DNA of 64,000 nucleotides from Bacteroidales bacterium (GCA_013141385.1 JABFRB010000016.1:248001-312000), one strand, 5' to 3'; shown: positions 42,923-52,956, numbered from the stretch's first letter. A program made the numbers and translations. The notes: generated by a model from the sequence alone, not told the origin.

Positions 42923-43666
42923 ATGAATATAAAACTCAAAATATGGCGACAACCAAATGCTAAGAGCAAAGGTCGCTTCGAAACTTACCCGTTAAATGAT
43001 GTATCATCTGAAATGTCGTTCCTTGAGATGCTCGATTATCTTAATAACAGCCTAATTAAGGAGGGCAAAGAACCCGTTGCCTTTGAGCATGATTGTCGCG
43101 AAGGAATTTGCGGGTCTTGTGGAATGTACATCAGTGGTCGTCCACATGGCCCACAGCATAAAACAACCACCTGTGAACTTCGCATGCGAGAATTCAAAGA
43201 CGGACAAACAATTACCGTAGAGCCATGGCGTGCTGCAGCATTTCCTATAATTAAAGATTTAATTGTAGATCGAAATGCTTTTGATAAGATAATGCAATCT
43301 GGGGGATTTATCTCTATTAATACTGGCGCAGCACAAGATGCCAACAGCATCCTTGTTCCAAAAAAGAATGCTGACGAGGCATTCGATTCAGCATCGTGCA
43401 TAGGCTGTGGAGCCTGCGTTGCAGCTTGTAAAAACTCATCAGCCATGCTTTTCATTTCTGCAAAAGTTACTCATCTGGCACAGTTTCCTCAGGGAAGAAC
43501 AGAGGCGGAAATTAGAGTAAAAAATATGGTTGCCAAAATGGAGGAACTAGGGTTTGGAGGATGCACAAATACACGAGCCTGTGAGGCCGAATGTCCCAAG
43601 GGGATTTCCATTTCGAATATAGCCAAACTAAATAGAGAGTTTTTTGTAGCCAAATTAAAGGATTAA
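42923..43666 (+). CDS. sdhB: succinate dehydrogenase/fumarate reductase iron-sulfur subunit
   Basis: 247 residues. N-terminal [2Fe-2S] ferredoxin domain with [12 protein letters not shown] (about 53-64) and the fourth Cys in TTCELRM. The C-terminal domain has [14 protein letters not shown] (about 155-168) and [16 protein letters not shown] (about 214-229) for the [4Fe-4S] and [3Fe-4S] clusters. It passes electrons between FAD and the quinone in the anchor. It is separated from sdhA by a repeat-bearing spacer and followed by a strong terminator. Confidence 0.96.
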   Translation: MNIKLKIWRQPNAKSKGRFETYPLNDVSSEMSFLEMLDYLNNSLIKEGKEPVAFEHDCREGICGSCGMYISGRPHGPQHKTTTCELRMREFKDGQTITVEPWRAAAFPIIKDLIVDRNAFDKIMQSGGFISINTGAAQDANSILVPKKNADEAFDSASCIGCGACVAACKNSSAMLFISAKVTHLAQFPQGRTEAEIRVKNMVAKMEELGFGGCTNTRACEAECPKGISISNIAKLNREFFVAKLKD

Positions 43667-43683
43667 ACCGATATTATAACCTT

Positions 43684-43719
43684 AAAAAAGAAGGCGGTAA
43701 AAAACCGCCTTCTTTTTTT
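43684..43719. terminator. bidirectional terminator after sdhB
   Basis: Perfect stem of 15 bp (43684-43698 with 43704-43718, AGAAGGCGGT core) flanked by A and T tracts on each side, 5-base loop. It serves both sdhB and the convergent caspase-like gene. Confidence 0.93.
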
Positions 43720-43733
43720 CATTCTAATCAATC

Positions 43734-45545
43734 CTACGGAGCAAAAACCCATCCCTCCCACGATTTTTGAAGATTAGGGCTGCTATTGAGTTGAGGATCT
43801 TGTTCCTTATAATTAGTTCGTAAAGATTCAATCGAAACATTCTCTTTTAGGTAATCGAACATATCCTTGTATGAAACTTTCCCTTTACAATCTTTCAATT
43901 TTTTCAAAAAATAGTATGTAAACATTCCATGCCCTTTTTCAGAAAATGGTAAAGATGATTGCTCACCTGAACATGCAGTGAAAACAACAATATTTCCAAC
44001 AGCCTCATCTTCTCTAGGTTTTATTCTAACTCCTCTCGCACTAACCAAGCCACCTTCACGACCACCACCAGAAAAACAAGCATCTAGTATAACTGAAACC
44101 CTTTTAGCTCCACAACTATTTAACTTTTCATAAAGATCAGATAGTTTAATACCCTGATTGATATTTATAATATTTACATCTACAGGTATCAGATATGGCA
44201 TTCGAGTCTCTTCATCAGGAAATCCATGTCCTGCATAATAAAAGAAAAGTTCAGCCATTCCATTCATTTTAGAGATAATCTTAGTCACCAATTCAATCTT
44301 CTGATTCATTGTTCCAGCCGTGGCATTGGTAAGGAAAAAAATATTTCGCTCCTCAAGGCCAAGAACCTTTTGAGCGTACATCTTAAATGCTGTTGCATCG
44401 TTTATTGCATACCTAACATTGGATTCAGCCCCTAGATTTTTTTGATAGCTCGAATAATCCTCATTTCCAATAACCAATGCAAATCGTTTTGGGTTTGAGG
44501 GATTTACGGGAATATCAATATCAACATCTGATTGTATGCTTATTGCAGGCTGCGTATTTGGTATAATATTTTGATTTGCCACAGTTTTACTGATTCCAAT
44601 CTGATTACTACTTGTGTTGCTAACACTCCCATATGCAATTATTGCTGGTTTCGAATTAACCATTTCACCTCCATTCGAAACTTTAAGAACGATGCTATTA
44701 TTCCCTGAATTTAGCGCTACCTTTTTCTGAAAATAGTAATCATTTTCAATTTTAACTAAATCGTCTTTTGAAGCGGGAACTGGAAAATCATTTACAAAAA
44801 GTAATAGATTTGATATCGTCTTCAACGACGTAATTTTAGCTTTTACGATATACTCTTCAAGTTGAGATTGTTCCACGGTTTGTGGAGAAATCCAAGAGAT
44901 ACTGGGTTGTGGGCAAATTAATGTTTTAACGTTCCAATAATCAGTATAAATAATTGTTGAATCGGGTGCTTCAAAACCCATCCAATTTCCCATCAATGGT
45001 TCATATGGCATTGAATGAACAAGTTCCTCATTGAGGAAAAAGCAATACGTATTATCAACCTTCCGGATAGTTAACTTATTGTAATCCTTAGTTTTCACTA
45101 AAGGTGATTTTACCCATTTTAGGATGGGAACCCACTCATCATTGATAAGTTTATTTACACGATAGTAACCGTTGCCTGAAAAACCAAAAAGATAATAGTT
45201 CTTAACATCCTTTCTGGACCAGCACATCCCAATAAAAGCATTATCGTTTCCCTTAACAAACTTTATGCTAGCCTCAATTTCAAAATCACTATTAGGGTTA
45301 ATAAGAATTTCATGTCTAATTATTTTTGATACACTATCAAGAACTTGAAGAAAATAATATCCGTTTTCAATTCTTCCATTAGTTTTATATTCGTTGTTAT
45401 ACAGATACCATTTATTCCTATTGTCAACAAAATCATCTTTAAAAACATCAACCTTCCCCCAATTTAGAATATCCTTATACCCACTTTGAGCAAAACTTGA
45501 TAGAATTGATGTTGAAATAAGCCAAACAGTTAATATTTTTTTCAT
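43734..45545 (-). CDS. exported caspase-like (peptidase C14) protein, paralogue 1
   Basis: 603 residues with a Sec signal (cleavage after SSFAQ, about residue 20). Residues 35-205 form a concanavalin-like beta domain (GFSGNGYYRVNKL, NKLTIRKVDNTYCFFLN), and 215-310 an Ig-like domain. The C-terminal metacaspase/caspase domain starts RFALVIGNEDYSSY. Its catalytic His is in YYAGHGFPDE (about 439) and Cys in LDACFSGGGREGG (about 489). It is probably periplasmic or on the surface. A close paralogue lies just upstream on the same strand, 107 bases away. Substrate unknown; the retained His-Cys pair suggests an active protease. Confidence 0.9.
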   Translation of the reverse strand: MKKILTVWLISTSILSSFAQSGYKDILNWGKVDVFKDDFVDNRNKWYLYNNEYKTNGRIENGYYFLQVLDSVSKIIRHEILINPNSDFEIEASIKFVKGNDNAFIGMCWSRKDVKNYYLFGFSGNGYYRVNKLINDEWVPILKWVKSPLVKTKDYNKLTIRKVDNTYCFFLNEELVHSMPYEPLMGNWMGFEAPDSTIIYTDYWNVKTLICPQPSISWISPQTVEQSQLEEYIVKAKITSLKTISNLLLFVNDFPVPASKDDLVKIENDYYFQKKVALNSGNNSIVLKVSNGGEMVNSKPAIIAYGSVSNTSSNQIGISKTVANQNIIPNTQPAISIQSDVDIDIPVNPSNPKRFALVIGNEDYSSYQKNLGAESNVRYAINDATAFKMYAQKVLGLEERNIFFLTNATAGTMNQKIELVTKIISKMNGMAELFFYYAGHGFPDEETRMPYLIPVDVNIININQGIKLSDLYEKLNSCGAKRVSVILDACFSGGGREGGLVSARGVRIKPREDEAVGNIVVFTACSGEQSSLPFSEKGHGMFTYYFLKKLKDCKGKVSYKDMFDYLKENVSIESLRTNYKEQDPQLNSSPNLQKSWEGWVFAP

Positions 45546-45652
45546 TTTAGATAAACTTGAATCGTATACAAATTTATGGAATGAATCAATTAGGGTAATA
45601 TAGATTCTTTGTTTTTTTTACTAGTTATTCTAAATAGAGCCTTTACAGAATA

Positions 45653-47437
45653 TTACTTATCAGGTGCAAACCTCCATTTCTCCCAAGTTCCTTGTAATGT
45701 TGAACTCGTTTTTATTTGGGGATCCTGTTCTTGATAATTGGTTCTTAAAGATTCGATAGAAACATTCTCTTGAATGTATTTTGCCAATTCCGCATAGGAT
45801 AAATCTCCCTTGCTCTCTTTCAACTTTTTAAGCAGAAAATAAGTAAACATTCCATGCCTCTTTTCTTTATATGGAAGAGATGTTTGCTCCCCCGAACTAG
45901 CTGCAAAAACGACTAGATTTCCAATGGCATCTTCCTCTTTAGGCCGAACCTTAACACCTCTTGAGTTAATTAAGCCACCCTCGCGCCCACCACCAGAAAA
46001 ACAGGCATCAAGGAAAACTGAAACTCTCTTTGCTCCGCAACCATTGAGTTTCTGATAAAGATCAGAAAGTTTTATCCCTTGATTAATGTTCAGAATATTA
46101 ACATCAACGGGAATAAGGTATGGAATCTTTGTGTTTTCATCCGGGAAACCATGTCCGGCATAGTAAAAAAACAGTTCAGCCGAACCATTCAACTTTGAAG
46201 CAATTCTCGTAATTAATTCAATCTTTTGATTCATTGCACCAGCTGTTGCATTGGTTAAAAAGAAAATATTTCGATCTTCAACACCTAATATTTTTTGTGC
46301 ATAAATTTTAAACGCTGTTGCGTCATTTATTGCATAGGCAACATTCGCCTCTGAACTCAAATTTCTTTGGTAACTCATATAATCTTCATTACCAATTATT
46401 AATGCAAATCGCTTTGGATTGATAGGATTTTGTGGAATATTCTCATCAATGTCAGAGGTTCCTACATTACTGATGACATCTTCTTGCTTTGATATTGGTA
46501 CCTGAACGGTTTTAGTTTCACTACCATACATCACCATTATTGGATTTGAAATAGCATTTCCCTGAGAATTTGATGTGCTTAGCACAACCTTATTTCCACC
46601 TTGAGATAGCAGAACTTTCTTTTGAAAAAAATACTCCTTACCAATCTTAACTAAATCATCCTTTGATACCTTAACAGGAAAACCATTATTGAGAAGCGTA
46701 AATTCTGAAATTTCAGTCCCCGAAGTAATTTTCGCTTTTAAAAGGTACTCATCGTTACTTGAATTTGCTGAATTATTTGAGGGATCTATCCAAGTAATAA
46801 TAGGTGATTTATATAGAATTTGTGAAGCTCTAAAGAAATCAACTCTTATAGATGATTTGTCATTTACCTGAATGCCAAGCTTATTGCATCTAACCGGTTC
46901 GTATGGCATTTGATGAATAAGATTTTCGTTTACAAAGAAGTAGAAGGTATTTTCAACTTTACGAACAGTTAATTTATTGTACTCATCTTGCTCAATCAAT
47001 GCTTTTTTCCAATCCAAAATAACAGTCCATTTCCCATTCTCTATTTTTTTTATAACATAATAGCCATTTCCAGACATTCCAAGAGAATAACTATTATCAC
47101 CATCAACCCACGACCATTCTAATGCATTCATATTATTATCCTGCCCCGATATGTACTGAATGCTTGTTTCAATCTCCCAGTCACCGGATGTATTCATATT
47201 GATGTCTTTGTAAACAACCCGAGGTTGGTCTACAAGGGATTCAACATTGTAATACCCTGATTTTATATTTGCTCGGGTCTTGCCATTATCACCAGTATAC
47301 CAATTGCTTGAATTATCATCAAAATTATCAAAAAGAATATCCTTTCTATCACTGGGTGCTATATCAGTGTATAATACCTGAGAGTAGCAGTAGGAACAAA
47401 TTGTTATAATTAGTCCCGAAAATATTATCTTTTTCAT
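45653..47437 (-). CDS. exported caspase-like (peptidase C14) protein, paralogue 2
   Basis: 594 residues, same architecture as its neighbour at 43734: Sec signal (cleavage after CYSQ, about 20), concanavalin-like domain, Ig-like segment, and caspase domain with His in YYAGHGFPDE (about 429) and Cys in LDACFSGGGREGG (about 479). The caspase halves are nearly collinear with high identity, while the N-terminal halves have diverged. This points to a tandem duplication followed by change in what the proteins bind. Both end in the same conserved Y-[KQ]-EQDPQ and W-[EK]-x-W-x-FAP segments. Confidence 0.9.
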   Translation of the reverse strand: MKKIIFSGLIITICSYCYSQVLYTDIAPSDRKDILFDNFDDNSSNWYTGDNGKTRANIKSGYYNVESLVDQPRVVYKDINMNTSGDWEIETSIQYISGQDNNMNALEWSWVDGDNSYSLGMSGNGYYVIKKIENGKWTVILDWKKALIEQDEYNKLTVRKVENTFYFFVNENLIHQMPYEPVRCNKLGIQVNDKSSIRVDFFRASQILYKSPIITWIDPSNNSANSSNDEYLLKAKITSGTEISEFTLLNNGFPVKVSKDDLVKIGKEYFFQKKVLLSQGGNKVVLSTSNSQGNAISNPIMVMYGSETKTVQVPISKQEDVISNVGTSDIDENIPQNPINPKRFALIIGNEDYMSYQRNLSSEANVAYAINDATAFKIYAQKILGVEDRNIFFLTNATAGAMNQKIELITRIASKLNGSAELFFYYAGHGFPDENTKIPYLIPVDVNILNINQGIKLSDLYQKLNGCGAKRVSVFLDACFSGGGREGGLINSRGVKVRPKEEDAIGNLVVFAASSGEQTSLPYKEKRHGMFTYFLLKKLKESKGDLSYAELAKYIQENVSIESLRTNYQEQDPQIKTSSTLQGTWEKWRFAPDK

Positions 47438-47904
47438 TGAAGTAATTTTTCTAATACAAAGTTAAATTATTTCAATTGTTTAGCACATTATAATGGGTAA
47501 CAAAAAATGAAAATTATGTATATCGGGTTTGACTTTACACTTTTTGAGCTTTCCTAAATGTTTACGTCTATTAAGAATCTTGGTTTATCCCCTTTGAAGA
47601 AGAAAAGAGCCTGCGAAGATTAGTTGTTAATATCAAAAAATATGCCTTCGCTCAATATTTATGAACACTTTAGCAAAAGAATAGGTTCAAAGATTATACT
47701 AGTTAGGTTTGGAGAAAAATCAGGATTACATCACTTAAAAACTATTCCGATATTCGATTCAAGTGGCTAGCTAATGATACAATACGGTGTATTCTGATAC
47801 GTGTAATTATTCAATTCATCTAAAACGCTAAATATATTTCTCATAATCAATAGCATATTAACTTTCACTTAATAGCTAGCGACTTGGGTCAATTATATCG
47901 AACC
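47438..47904. other. 467-base AT-rich gap, no gene seen
   Basis: Upstream of the caspase pair on the minus strand. I find no open frame worth calling, no tRNA and no strong hairpin. Only short matches occur (TGATAC twice at about 47773-47800 around AATACGGTGTATT). It may hold the caspase promoter and decayed sequence. Confidence 0.4.
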
Positions 47905-48153
47905 TTATACAATATCTGATTTATTGGAACTTTGATCCTTTGATCCTCTCATATAAATAATTAGCCCATTTAGGAAGTTGCGAAGGAGTTGATCACCACA
48001 AGGCTTATAGTTTGGGTGATCATCCTTTCTAAATACAGCACTTAACTCACTTCTTGTAATATTAAAATCAACAAGTTTAAGAATCTGTATAATATCTTCA
48101 TCCCTTAAATGAAGAGCAACTCGTAATTTTTTTAGTACATCGTTGTTTGACAT
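47905..48153 (-). CDS. single-repeat DUF1456 (YehS-like) protein
   Basis: 82 residues. One DUF1456 repeat (NDVLKKLRVALHLRDEDIIQILKLV... and GDQLLRNFLNGL). YehS proteins normally contain two such repeats in about 150 residues; here only one is present with a short polar tail, so this is a half-length form. Small, cytosolic, function unknown in the family. It starts 26 bases after the exported protein at 48180 and is probably cotranscribed with it. Confidence 0.75.
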   Translation of the reverse strand: MSNNDVLKKLRVALHLRDEDIIQILKLVDFNITRSELSAVFRKDDHPNYKPCGDQLLRNFLNGLIIYMRGSKDQSSNKSDIV

Positions 48154-48179
48154 TCAAAGTAAGATGAATTAATTAAAAC

Positions 48180-48896
48180 CTAATAGCTCTCAATCAAGCG
48201 TTTTATATTGTAATGTAACTCTTTTACTGCTTTTTGATGGAAAATGGGATACAACCTCTTTTCTCTAAACTTTGATCTATTTCGATATCTTGTTTCTTGG
48301 GTTATTAGCGTATTACCATCGCTAGTTTCAACTAGTTTTACTTCTTGTGAGCCCTCTGTCATTCCATTATTCAGGTAGCAAAACTGAATTATCTTATTCT
48401 CCTCATCCACCTTAGTTACTTCCAAAGCTACACCAATATTTTTAATTCCTCCAAGTAATTTAAGGTTTAAGAAAAAAATCTCCCCCTCCTCAATATCTTT
48501 AAAATCATCATCATTATAGAATATTTGATTCAATCGTTTTGAGTATAAGAAACCGAAGGAAACCATCCTTCCACTATATTCATCTTTTGGTTTTAACCCC
48601 TTTAACTTTTTCCATACTTTTTGAATCACCTCTCGAATAATATTTGAACTTTTTTGATAGCTGTACTTTAAAGAATCCTGTACATCATAACACGATGGTT
48701 TAAGGTCGCTAAAAAATTCTACTCCATTAAGAGTCTGCTGTTGAACAAGTTCTCTAACCTTTTTTTGTGGAATTCTCTCAAGGTTAACGGTTGATATGGG
48801 CAATTGAGCATATGAGGATCTACTGCACATAATACAAGAAAATAGCACCAAAAAAATCAATATCCTTATATTGGTATTTTGCTTCAATGTATTCAA
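48180..48896 (-). CDS. exported protein of unknown function
   Basis: 238 residues if started at TTG 48896, which gives a complete signal peptide (hydrophobic core about 10-24, cleavage near SSYAQ at 31). No in-frame ATG exists before the signal core, so a TTG start is likely. The mature part contains a beta-rich C-terminal half (SFGFLYSKRLNQIFYND, GVALEVTKVDEENKIIQFCYL) that could bind a hydrophobic ligand in a helix-grip-like fold, but I do not recognise the family. It precedes the DUF1456 gene by 26 bases. Confidence 0.6.
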   Translation of the reverse strand: MNTLKQNTNIRILIFLVLFSCIMCSRSSYAQLPISTVNLERIPQKKVRELVQQQTLNGVEFFSDLKPSCYDVQDSLKYSYQKSSNIIREVIQKVWKKLKGLKPKDEYSGRMVSFGFLYSKRLNQIFYNDDDFKDIEEGEIFFLNLKLLGGIKNIGVALEVTKVDEENKIIQFCYLNNGMTEGSQEVKLVETSDGNTLITQETRYRNRSKFREKRLYPIFHQKAVKELHYNIKRLIESY

Positions 48897-49222
48897 AATT
48901 AAAGTTTTATTGGCACATCTACCTAATCTCTCAGAGCGTAAAATCCGACTTTTTTAGGATTAAAGAGTCTATTTAACTCTATCAAAGATAATTATTTCGG
49001 TGAATTTGTATATTTCCCGATGAAAAACTTAGAAATTTAACCAAAACAGAAATCATTATTGTGACTAAACACCTTTATCACCGAATATGATGTAAATCAA
49101 GAGTGAGCAAATAATTCAATAGTGCTCAAAAGGGGTATACAAAAAATCACTATTTTTATTATGCAATTACTCATAGGGTTATTTTATTATTGACACTCTT
49201 ATTACGAAAAGCATTAACAAAA

Positions 49223-50545
49223 ATGAGAAACATATTTTTGATTTTAATGATTGGAAATATTTTAGTTGGAGATCTCTTCGCTCAGTCTCCCAATCTAAAT
49301 AAAAGTACAATTATTAACAAATACGTTCAATCAGATAAAGAATTGAAGGAAAAAGTATCTAAAGAATTAATCAAGCAAAATATTGATTTTGATAGCCTAT
49401 TTCATTACCTTAAACAGGGGAAGTTGTTTAGCAGTGATGTACAAAAGGGATTTCTTGAGCGTAACTTTAAAAATAAGTTTGGGGTTGAACACCCAAACCT
49501 TGTTTTTATTCCTTACAAGTATGATCCAAAGAAAAAGTACCAAGTTCATCTTTTCCTTCATGGCGCTGTTTCAAGTTTTGACATGTACCAAGTTAGTAGA
49601 TCTATAAATAGAGCAGATACAAGTTGGCGTTCAGTAAATAAAATTTGCATGTTTCCTGCTTCTTGGGTTTTTTCAAAATGGTGGAACTATAGTCAGTATG
49701 AGAATATTTCAAAACTTATAGGCTATATCAAAGAGTATTATAATGTGAATGAAAATGACATTTACATAAACGGCATTTCCGATGGTGCTACAGGTTTGTT
49801 CTATCTTTCAAATTTTTATCAAACCCCTTTTTCATGCTATCTACCCTTTATTGGCAGCATGCATATGTTACACAAAGTTCCCGACAAGCAATTCTATATG
49901 AAAAATTATCAAGGACTTTCATTTTTTGTTGTTAACGGAAGGGAAGATGAAATTTTTGATATTCAAAGTGTTATCCCATATGTGAATGAACTTAAAACTG
50001 TGACTAAAGATGTTAAATTTATTGTTGTAGACTCATCAAAACACAACACAAATTGGTATCCTGTTTTAAGAGACTCAATAAAGGGTTTTATATCAGCTCA
50101 TAAACGAAACCCTTTCCCCGATTATATTTACTATGCAACGGAAAAGCCAGATACTTTTGGCAGAAAATTTTGGGTTGTAATTGATAAGATCGGAAGAATG
50201 AAAAATGAATATGCCTCTGATTCTACAAGAATGATATATTACAATCAATCTGATTCAACGTTAAATCACACAAGGCTTTTTGGACAAATAGAAGTGGTTA
50301 AAACAGGTAATATAGTTAATGTCAGAACACAGAATGTGAAAAAATATACCCTCTTAATATCTCCTGATTTTTTTGATCTAAGCAAACCGATAACAGTATT
50401 TACTAATAATTATTTATCATTTGATGGTATGCTAACAAAGGATATTAGAACTCTTATTAAGTACAATATCATGGACAACGATAGAACAATGCTCTATTCT
50501 TCGGAACTAAAAATAACCGTTGGGAAAATAATCAAAAAGGAGTAA
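49223..50545 (+). CDS. exported esterase/PHB-depolymerase-like alpha/beta hydrolase
   Basis: 440 residues from ATG 49223; a TTG 11 codons earlier would lengthen the signal peptide without reason. The signal is cleaved after DLFAQ (about residue 21). The hydrolase core has the strand-oxyanion motif VHLFLHGAVSS and nucleophile elbow NGISDGATG with Ser186. A His in SSKHNTNW fits the triad. A C-terminal domain of about 120 residues follows, with a beta pattern that could be a binding module. The SxDG form of the elbow is unusual compared with GxSxG of classic esterases. Convergent with the next gene, 12 bases apart, with no terminator between. Confidence 0.68.
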   Translation: MRNIFLILMIGNILVGDLFAQSPNLNKSTIINKYVQSDKELKEKVSKELIKQNIDFDSLFHYLKQGKLFSSDVQKGFLERNFKNKFGVEHPNLVFIPYKYDPKKKYQVHLFLHGAVSSFDMYQVSRSINRADTSWRSVNKICMFPASWVFSKWWNYSQYENISKLIGYIKEYYNVNENDIYINGISDGATGLFYLSNFYQTPFSCYLPFIGSMHMLHKVPDKQFYMKNYQGLSFFVVNGREDEIFDIQSVIPYVNELKTVTKDVKFIVVDSSKHNTNWYPVLRDSIKGFISAHKRNPFPDYIYYATEKPDTFGRKFWVVIDKIGRMKNEYASDSTRMIYYNQSDSTLNHTRLFGQIEVVKTGNIVNVRTQNVKKYTLLISPDFFDLSKPITVFTNNYLSFDGMLTKDIRTLIKYNIMDNDRTMLYSSELKITVGKIIKKE

Positions 50546-50557
50546 GTTTCGTAACAA

Positions 50558-51136
50558 CTATTGGATAAGACACATCCTTACTTCTGTTCTAAAGCTTTTC
50601 CATAAATCCTGAATGCCAGAACAAGATCCATTAATCTTAGTATCAACAACAGATCTAAAAGTGGCAAAGCGATTTTTATCTTTTAACGCTTGTCCAATAA
50701 ATGTTGTCCACTTAACAACGTTAATATCAATATCCTGCTCATTAAATGCAGTAAAGTACTCACAAGGATATGTTTCAACAAACTCTAAGCATTTACTAGA
50801 GACTAAATTTAGCATCTTTTCATCCGACAAATCCACTATCTGATTAAATATGAAGAAGTAAAATGGCCTTGTTTCCTCATTTTTTGTAAGAACGCTATCT
50901 AGAATTCCATAAGTAATTGCATTGTTAGAAATTGCCAATTCGCCTTTAAAAAACATTTTTGAATGGGAATCAATTTGAGGATGATTTAGGTAAAAACTAA
51001 CTTGATGACCGACGAGCGTACTAATTCTATTTTTATTCCTATAATCATTTTGCTTCGATTGATTTTTCGTTGCTGCTGTTTGGGCTAAAGCATTACCAAT
51101 CAAAAAAATAAATATTACTACAAATGCATTTCTCAT
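50558..51136 (-). CDS. exported protein of unknown function
   Basis: 192 residues with a Sec signal peptide (cleavage after NALAQ, about 19). The mature part is mostly helical. It contains three or four cysteines (KCLEFVETYPCEYF, GSCSG, VRMC), which suggests disulphides in the periplasm. No known motif. It stands alone with a 414-base AT-rich region upstream. Confidence 0.6.
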   Translation of the reverse strand: MRNAFVVIFIFLIGNALAQTAATKNQSKQNDYRNKNRISTLVGHQVSFYLNHPQIDSHSKMFFKGELAISNNAITYGILDSVLTKNEETRPFYFFIFNQIVDLSDEKMLNLVSSKCLEFVETYPCEYFTAFNEQDIDINVVKWTTFIGQALKDKNRFATFRSVVDTKINGSCSGIQDLWKSFRTEVRMCLIQ

Positions 51137-51604
51137 TTTTTATCGCTGTCGTTTAATTTTTATTTATCTTATTGTAAATCTAAAGGAACTCACGTTATTG
51201 TAACTTTCCTATTACCTCTTTTGGGCTATTACTCCAAAGAGCTAAAAAATTATCCGCCAAAACTATAAAATCAAATTTTTCTTTTAATAACTTATAGGGG
51301 TATTTTACACAAAAGTATCATAATAAAAAACGAAGTGTATTTTCGTTGATTTATGGTTATGCAAAATTGAATGTTTTTAAAAATGAAAAAATAATGAAAC
51401 TTTAATCACTTTTGAATAATAAAATCGTATAATTCTCATTATATATATAATAACTGACCATTTAGAATTAGAAAACGTATCAATCTATAAACTTACTAAA
51501 CGATTAATACTATCAAAAATATAATGTAAATCGACTTTTTTTAATTATGATTGCAGTTTAATTGCATCAATTGGGGCGTGATTTTTGTTGAAAATTTAGC
51601 ATAT
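51137..51604. other. very AT-rich gap, promoters of divergent genes
   Basis: About 470 bases. An in-frame TTG at 51551 would extend the next gene backwards, but the better start is ATG 51605. I see no gene, strong hairpin or tandem repeat; the stretch near 51440-51450 is a run of AT dinucleotides. It presumably carries promoters for the genes on either side. Confidence 0.4.
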
Positions 51605-51838
51605 ATGAATACAAATAGATTGTACAATCAGTTCATGGTTCTTTTCGGAAGTATAATGACAGTATTCTACTTTGGAATTGGACTATATTTTATTTTTTCA
51701 GGTAATGTATCACATATCGATAAGTTTATACGTTATTTAGTTGGAGGAACATTTATTTTCTATGGCATCTATAGGCTATTTAGAACCATAATGAAAGTTA
51801 AAGAAGAGTTCTTTTCAGATAAGTATGATTCAATGTAA
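51605..51838 (+). CDS. small two-helix membrane protein
   Basis: 77 residues with two predicted transmembrane helices (about 9-31 and 42-60) and a basic loop, ending in a charged tail EEFFSDKYD. It resembles small inner-membrane proteins that often precede Pst-like/TonB clusters in Bacteroidota, of unknown role. It is followed 134 bases later by the PstS-like gene. Confidence 0.65.
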   Translation: MNTNRLYNQFMVLFGSIMTVFYFGIGLYFIFSGNVSHIDKFIRYLVGGTFIFYGIYRLFRTIMKVKEEFFSDKYDSM

Positions 51839-51944
51839 CTAGAAGACCGGTGGGTTATTTTTTTATTGAATCTGTTAAGCGACACTTTATATTTTGATGT
51901 CTGCTTAGTACCAGATATTCAAAATTTTATTATCATTGCGTGCC

Positions 51945-51952
51945 TAATTTTG
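51945..51952 (+). promoter_or_regulatory. -7 element candidate before the PstS-like gene
   Basis: TAATTTTG matches TAnnTTTG, 20 bases before the ATG at 51973. No TTG lies at the right distance upstream, so only half of the promoter consensus is met. Confidence 0.3.
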
Positions 51953-51972
51953 TTTTATTTTAACTTAAAAAA

Positions 51973-52929
51973 ATGAATAAAAAGGTTAGTACTTATACAT
52001 TTAATGGGATATGGATAACCCTTTTAATCCTGTCGCTTTTATTCATTTCATGTTTATCAGGAAGCAAAAAAGCCATTGATGAAACTCCAACTCGAGGAAG
52101 TATTAAGATTTTTGTAGATGAATCATACCAACCAATTATAGATTCAGAAATATATACATTTACAAGTCTTTATACATACGCTAATATTACACCAATATTC
52201 AAACCCGAAGTTGATGTTATTAATGATTTTATGAATGACTCGGTTAAGGTTATTGTAACAAATAAAAAACTTACCGATGCTCAGATTAAGTATTTAAGGG
52301 ATACACTTATAATTGCTCGAACTTTTGCTTTTGCTTATGATGCATTAGCTTTGATTGTAAATAATTCCAATCGAGATTCATTACTATCCTATAATACAAT
52401 TAAGAATATTTTTCTTGGCAACATTAAAACTTGGAAGGATATTAATGATAAATCGAATCTCAGTAACATAAGTATAGTATTCGATAATACTAAATCTGGT
52501 AATATTAGGTATTTTAAGGAAAAATTTGAAATCACGAATAAACTTCCAAATAACTTCTATGCTGTTAACTCAAACGAGGAGGTCATTAACTTTATCAAAA
52601 AGAACCCGAATGCTTTAGGCATTATATCTGTTAATTGGATTAGTGATAAAGACGATCCTCGTAGTCAAAAATTCATCAACGAGGTAAAAGTTATTGGTGT
52701 TTCATCCGAATTTGATCCGTCATCATATTATTTGCCTGAACAAGGTTCAATATATAACAAATCATACCCTTTTACACGTGAGGTATATCTTATTTCACGT
52801 GAAACATTTTCGGGACTTGGTTCTGGTTTTATTTCCTGGGTTACCCATGATCAGGGTCAAAGGATAGTACTAAAATCGGGTCTTGTACCGTCTGTTGCCC
52901 CAATTCGACTAATTCAAGTAAAACACTAA
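51973..52929 (+). CDS. PstS-like periplasmic substrate-binding lipoprotein
   Basis: 318 residues. Lipoprotein signal with the box LFISC (Cys27). The rest is a type II periplasmic-binding fold like PstS (IKIFVDESYQPIIDS; YNTIKNIFLGNIKTWKDI; SVAPIRL at the end). PstS binds phosphate for the PstSCAB importer. No pst permease is present; instead the gene heads a run of TPR, ExbB, ExbD, ExbD and TonB genes. The ligand may be phosphate or another anion, and the protein may feed or sense for a TonB-dependent receptor encoded elsewhere. Stop is followed 3 bases later by an alternative ATG of the TPR gene. Confidence 0.82.
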   Translation: MNKKVSTYTFNGIWITLLILSLLFISCLSGSKKAIDETPTRGSIKIFVDESYQPIIDSEIYTFTSLYTYANITPIFKPEVDVINDFMNDSVKVIVTNKKLTDAQIKYLRDTLIIARTFAFAYDALALIVNNSNRDSLLSYNTIKNIFLGNIKTWKDINDKSNLSNISIVFDNTKSGNIRYFKEKFEITNKLPNNFYAVNSNEEVINFIKKNPNALGIISVNWISDKDDPRSQKFINEVKVIGVSSEFDPSSYYLPEQGSIYNKSYPFTREVYLISRETFSGLGSGFISWVTHDQGQRIVLKSGLVPSVAPIRLIQVKH

Positions 52930-52956
52930 ATAATGTTTGACATAACCATAACACAT

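Noticed and set aside
47438-47904. Possible decayed gene upstream of the caspase pair
   Set aside because: Short six-frame pieces gave no familiar motif; I cannot support a pseudogene call.
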